NCBI GenBank assembly: GCA_025991245.1
Contig: BQMJ01000023.1
Span: 181,768-245,767, forward strand
Direction: 5' to 3'
DNA length: 64,000 nucleotides
Source of the DNA: Galdieria partita
Taxonomy: Eukaryota > Rhodophyta > Bangiophyceae > Galdieriales > Galdieriaceae
Below are positions 60,977-64,000 of the stretch, in pieces (position 1 is the first letter of the stretch; the number at the start of each line of letters is the position of its first letter). Under the pieces are notes generated by a model that was not told the origin of the DNA, searched no databases, and saw only the letters and a list, made by a program, of their open reading frames with translations. The position numbers and the translations under genes are program-made.

Positions 60977-60980
60977 ATAA
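60915..60980 (+). repeat. Interstitial degenerate telomere-like tract
   Basis: A run of TTTACTGAGG / TTTACTA..GG-type decamers ending in one good TATTAGGGTTTA unit at the junction of units A and B. The same decay pattern (TTTACTGAGG) appears at 63,410-63,440, directly before the terminal array. Confidence 0.75.
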
Positions 60981-63470
60981 AGACGATTCTCATAAGGTTC
61001 AACTATGAAAGTCTTGGTAAAACGATCGAAACAAAAGTTTCGAAACTATCCAAATCGGGAAGTTTTTCATTATATGTGCACTAAAGATATCAACGAATTT
61101 AATAAGAAAAGGCAATAAAGAAATATCATTTTTCGTTACCAAGTAATACCCATACAAACCTATATGAAAAGACAAATTTGCGAGAAACATTACTGTAGCA
61201 TTATTGCATAAAAAATTCAATAATTTTTAAAATTAATGGCAACACTAAAAAAAAAATTTTAACATTTTAGTTTCAGTTCTATCATAATGGCATTATGAAA
61301 AGGTATTGAAGAGGCATTTATGCAATGTATCCAAGGGGAACAGGCAATCTTTGCATTATAATGGCTACACTTGTATCCAAAGTTTATTAAAGAAACAATT
61401 CAAACACCAATTTTACGAGCAAACTATAGAATGAGAAATCAGAGAAATAGAAAGAAGAGGATATACTGAAGAATTTTCATATTCCACATGATGTTTACAT
61501 CATCAATACATTGAACCTGTTCTCGTGGAGTAGATATTTGTCGACCGTGTGAAACGAAGTTAACACGTTACAGCAATCGGCTCGTAGAAAAAAATACAAT
61601 GCTTTTAATGAAAGGGAGTTCATTTGCTATATGACAATGAAATACAGAAGAAAAATGTTTTTTTCATTTATAGAAAAGTAGTAAAAAGAAGGGACAACCC
61701 TTGAATGCAATAAAGAAAACAACAAAGAATAAAGAGAGGAAAATGTTAATTGTGACAGATTGCTCAACTGTTGCGACGACTTCTTCGCGTACATTGCTCG
61801 TTTTTTAGACTAACGTAGCCAGAAGAGTACCATTTAAACGAAAGACTTGAAATCTCAAAACAATGCAAAAGAAGCAGAAAATTGTGAACTTCAAAAAATC
61901 TGAATTAAACGAGGAATGTAACAACCAACTCTAGTTTCCAATCCAAAAGAATCTTAACCAAAATGTAGCTGACAGGAAGCCAAACACGGTCAGTAGCACA
62001 ACGAGCATAAAAAATAAAAATTACGTAGCTATTCTTTGACAAAAAGCATAAATAAGAAACCAGACACAACCAATTTACTTTGCGTACTCCTACTTTGAGA
62101 CAACTAGAGCGCAATGGATTGAAAAATTAGGTATGCCCAGGCTAGAAGCAATAAGAATTTTTCTTTATTTTGGTTTTCTAGGCTTCATTAGGGTATAATT
62201 TCTAGTTAAATAAGCATATTTAACTAAACTTTCAAATACAATTGGAAGATATTAACAGGGTGCTTCAAGGTAAATTCATCCAATATCAGAAACCAAAAGG
62301 ATCTTACGCCAAATAGATTTGGCACAAATATCAGACAAAGCAAAAAAAAATAATGTGAAAGCATATAAATTTACTGTTCCACTAGGTCAATCAAGAACGT
62401 CGGTAATAATGCAAATGACAACAAAAAGGAGCTACTTAAGAAAAATGTTCACAATTTCTAAATGCCTCACAAATTCGAATTATTGCAAAGCAGCAGAAAA
62501 ATGCTTCAACTCAAAAGAGCTTTGAATTAAAAATCCCATCTTAAAATTTTCCTTAAATTTCCAGGTCTTCCCTTAATGAACAACAAATACAAACATACAA
62601 AAAACTGGCTCACAAGGCACGTCATTTTACCACTAGCAAAACAAGAAGCATCAATTAAAATTGACTAATTTTAAGAGACTAACAGCAAAAGTAAAGGCCT
62701 TCATAGAAAAACATCGCTTTTTTCTTTAACAAATCAATATGACATAGACAGTGATAATTGTTCAAATGCGGATGGTCTGATACAGGGCAATAGGAACTCT
62801 TTTTATCAGGCTCAATTAAGTTTTATTAAGGTTTAGTACTGTTTTAACCCAAGGTCATATGCTATAGAAAAATATAAACAGGATAAATAGAGGAACATTC
62901 ATGCATTGTAAGAAAACTCGAGAATTCTCTACACATTATAAAGGGCCTTAACTAAGAACTAAAAAAAATGTAATAAAAGCTTTAATGATTTGCTTTACAA
63001 CTTGGACAATAAAAGAGAAAGGTATTAAGGCTAAAAACAACCAAAAAAGTTTTTCATTAAAACAGACCGTTTAAAATTTTAAATCGGCACAACACACCAA
63101 AAGAACAGCTAAACAAAAAAGGACGATAATTAATTCACGATGAGATGTAAACATTTTTTTTAGGCTTCCCCGTGTTTCCGCAATCAAACTCAAATCCCCA
63201 AACAAAAAAAAGAACTAACCAAAAGTCGTACGGCGATTAGACAAACCTTTATAAAAACTTGTCGCCTAATTAATTATACTAAAAGCAAGCGTAGATCGAA
63301 TGGTAGAATTAAAGAACTTTCTTCTCTGATGCATTCACCAAAAAAAAAACAGTGAACTCTAAAATACACGTAGCCTGACAGAAAAGAATATGTATTTTTC
63401 TGTCTTATTCAGGCTTTACTGAGGCTTTACTGAGGTTGTACCAGGTTCTATTAGAGTTTATTTGGTTCTA
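60977..63470. repeat. Subtelomeric tandem repeat unit B (about 2.5 kb), abutting the telomere
   Basis: Second copy of the 2.5-kb unit, running into the telomeric array. It shares all landmarks of unit A in order. Several short open frames of unit A (for example 59,224-59,493) are interrupted in unit B, arguing against a conserved long protein. The last 65 bp are telomere-like decamers with substitutions, grading into perfect repeats. Confidence 0.9.
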
Positions 63471-64000
63471 TTAGGGTTTATTAGGGTTTAGGGTTTATTT
63501 AGGGTTTATTAGGGTTTATTAGGGTTTATTAGGGTTTATTAGGGTTTATTAGGGTTTATTAGGGTTTATTAGGGTTTATTTAGGGTTTATTTAGGGTTTA
63601 TTAGGGTTTATTAGGGTTTATTTAGGGTTTATTAGGGTTTATTAGGGTTTATTAGGGTTTATTAGGGTTTATTAGGGTTTATTAGGGTTTATTAGGGTTT
63701 ATTTAGGGTTTATTTAGGGTTTATTAGGGTTTATTAGGGTTTATTTAGGGTTTATTAGGGTTTATTAGGGTTTATTTAGGGTTTATTAGGGTTTATTTAG
63801 GGTTTATTTAGGGTTTATTAGGGTTTATTAGGGTTTATTAGGGTTTATTAGGGTTTATTTAGGGTTTATTTAGGGTTTATTTAGGGTTTATTTAGGGTTT
63901 ATTTAGGGTTTATTTAGGGTTTATTAGGGTTATTTAGGGTTTATTAGGGTTTATTTAGGGTTTATTTAGGGTTTATTAGGGTTTATTAGGGTTTATTAGG
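63468..64000 (+). repeat. Telomere: TTTATTAGGG / TTTATTTAGGG array, chromosome right end
   Basis: About 530 bp made of roughly 50 units that alternate irregularly between a 10-mer (TTTATTAGGG) and an 11-mer (TTTATTTAGGG). The G-rich strand reads 5' to 3' toward the right edge, as expected at a chromosome end. Early in the array one plant-type TTTAGGG unit occurs (about 63,485-63,492) and near 63,928 one unit is a base short. The array continues to the last base, so its true length is unknown. Confidence 0.95.

Overview
The window looks like the right end of a nuclear chromosome of a unicellular red alga of the Cyanidiophyceae, most likely Galdieria or a close relative. The evidence is: dense eukaryotic genes on both strands with short spliceosomal introns (mostly 46-60 nt, GT...AG); a plastid-type gene set (ALB3 insertase, ferredoxin-type divinyl chlorophyllide reductase of the BciB/Slr1923 type); and a telomeric array of TTTATTAGGG / TTTATTTAGGG units reading G-rich toward the right edge. 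The species assignment is inference.

Region 1 (1-41 kb) is a compact housekeeping segment. In order: a C7-cyclitol (sugar-phosphate cyclase) synthase cut by the left edge, mitochondrial ribosomal protein mL53, a GET2/CAMLG-like receptor, a CCCH zinc-finger protein, a membrane-anchored methyltransferase, a SERF protein, an 18-exon GT64 glycosyltransferase, an N-formylglutamate deformylase-like protein, a C2-domain protein, BciB, an AMPK/SnRK1 kinase, a hypothetical protein, a 3-beta-HSD/NSDHL-like enzyme, a small Cys-rich membrane protein, cyclophilin, VPS4, two low-complexity proteins, MED6, Ran, an alpha/beta hydrolase, a metallophosphoesterase, ALB3, argininosuccinate synthase, PRP38B, a TOM1/UPL-type HECT ligase, a small WW-domain protein, triosephosphate isomerase and ribosomal protein uL5. 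Intergenic gaps are short and several starts are divergent with about 100 bp between them (1346/1447, 40346/40455). I rebuilt exons by requiring GT-AG (or GC-AG) borders, frame closure and family agreement. Many real genes are therefore longer than any single open frame.

Region 2 (41-46.2 kb) is the transition to the subtelomere. About 2.4 kb with no convincing gene precedes a single intronless 906-aa gene that joins 11 near-identical 28-residue leucine-rich repeats to a C-terminal RING finger and TRAF-like zinc fingers. This is the most unusual protein in the window.

Region 3 (46.2-64 kb) is AT-rich and has no gene I can support. It holds diverged subtelomeric repeats: a pair about 2.1 kb apart (50.45 and 52.54 kb), an older pair (49.6 and 58.1 kb), and a clear tandem duplication of about 2.5 kb (58.48-60.98 and 60.98-63.47 kb). 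The two units of that duplication are separated by degenerate telomere-like sequence. The terminal telomeric array starts at about 63.47 kb and runs to the window end.

The genes in Region 1 do not form operons or a pathway cluster. They are ordinary nuclear genes placed close together.
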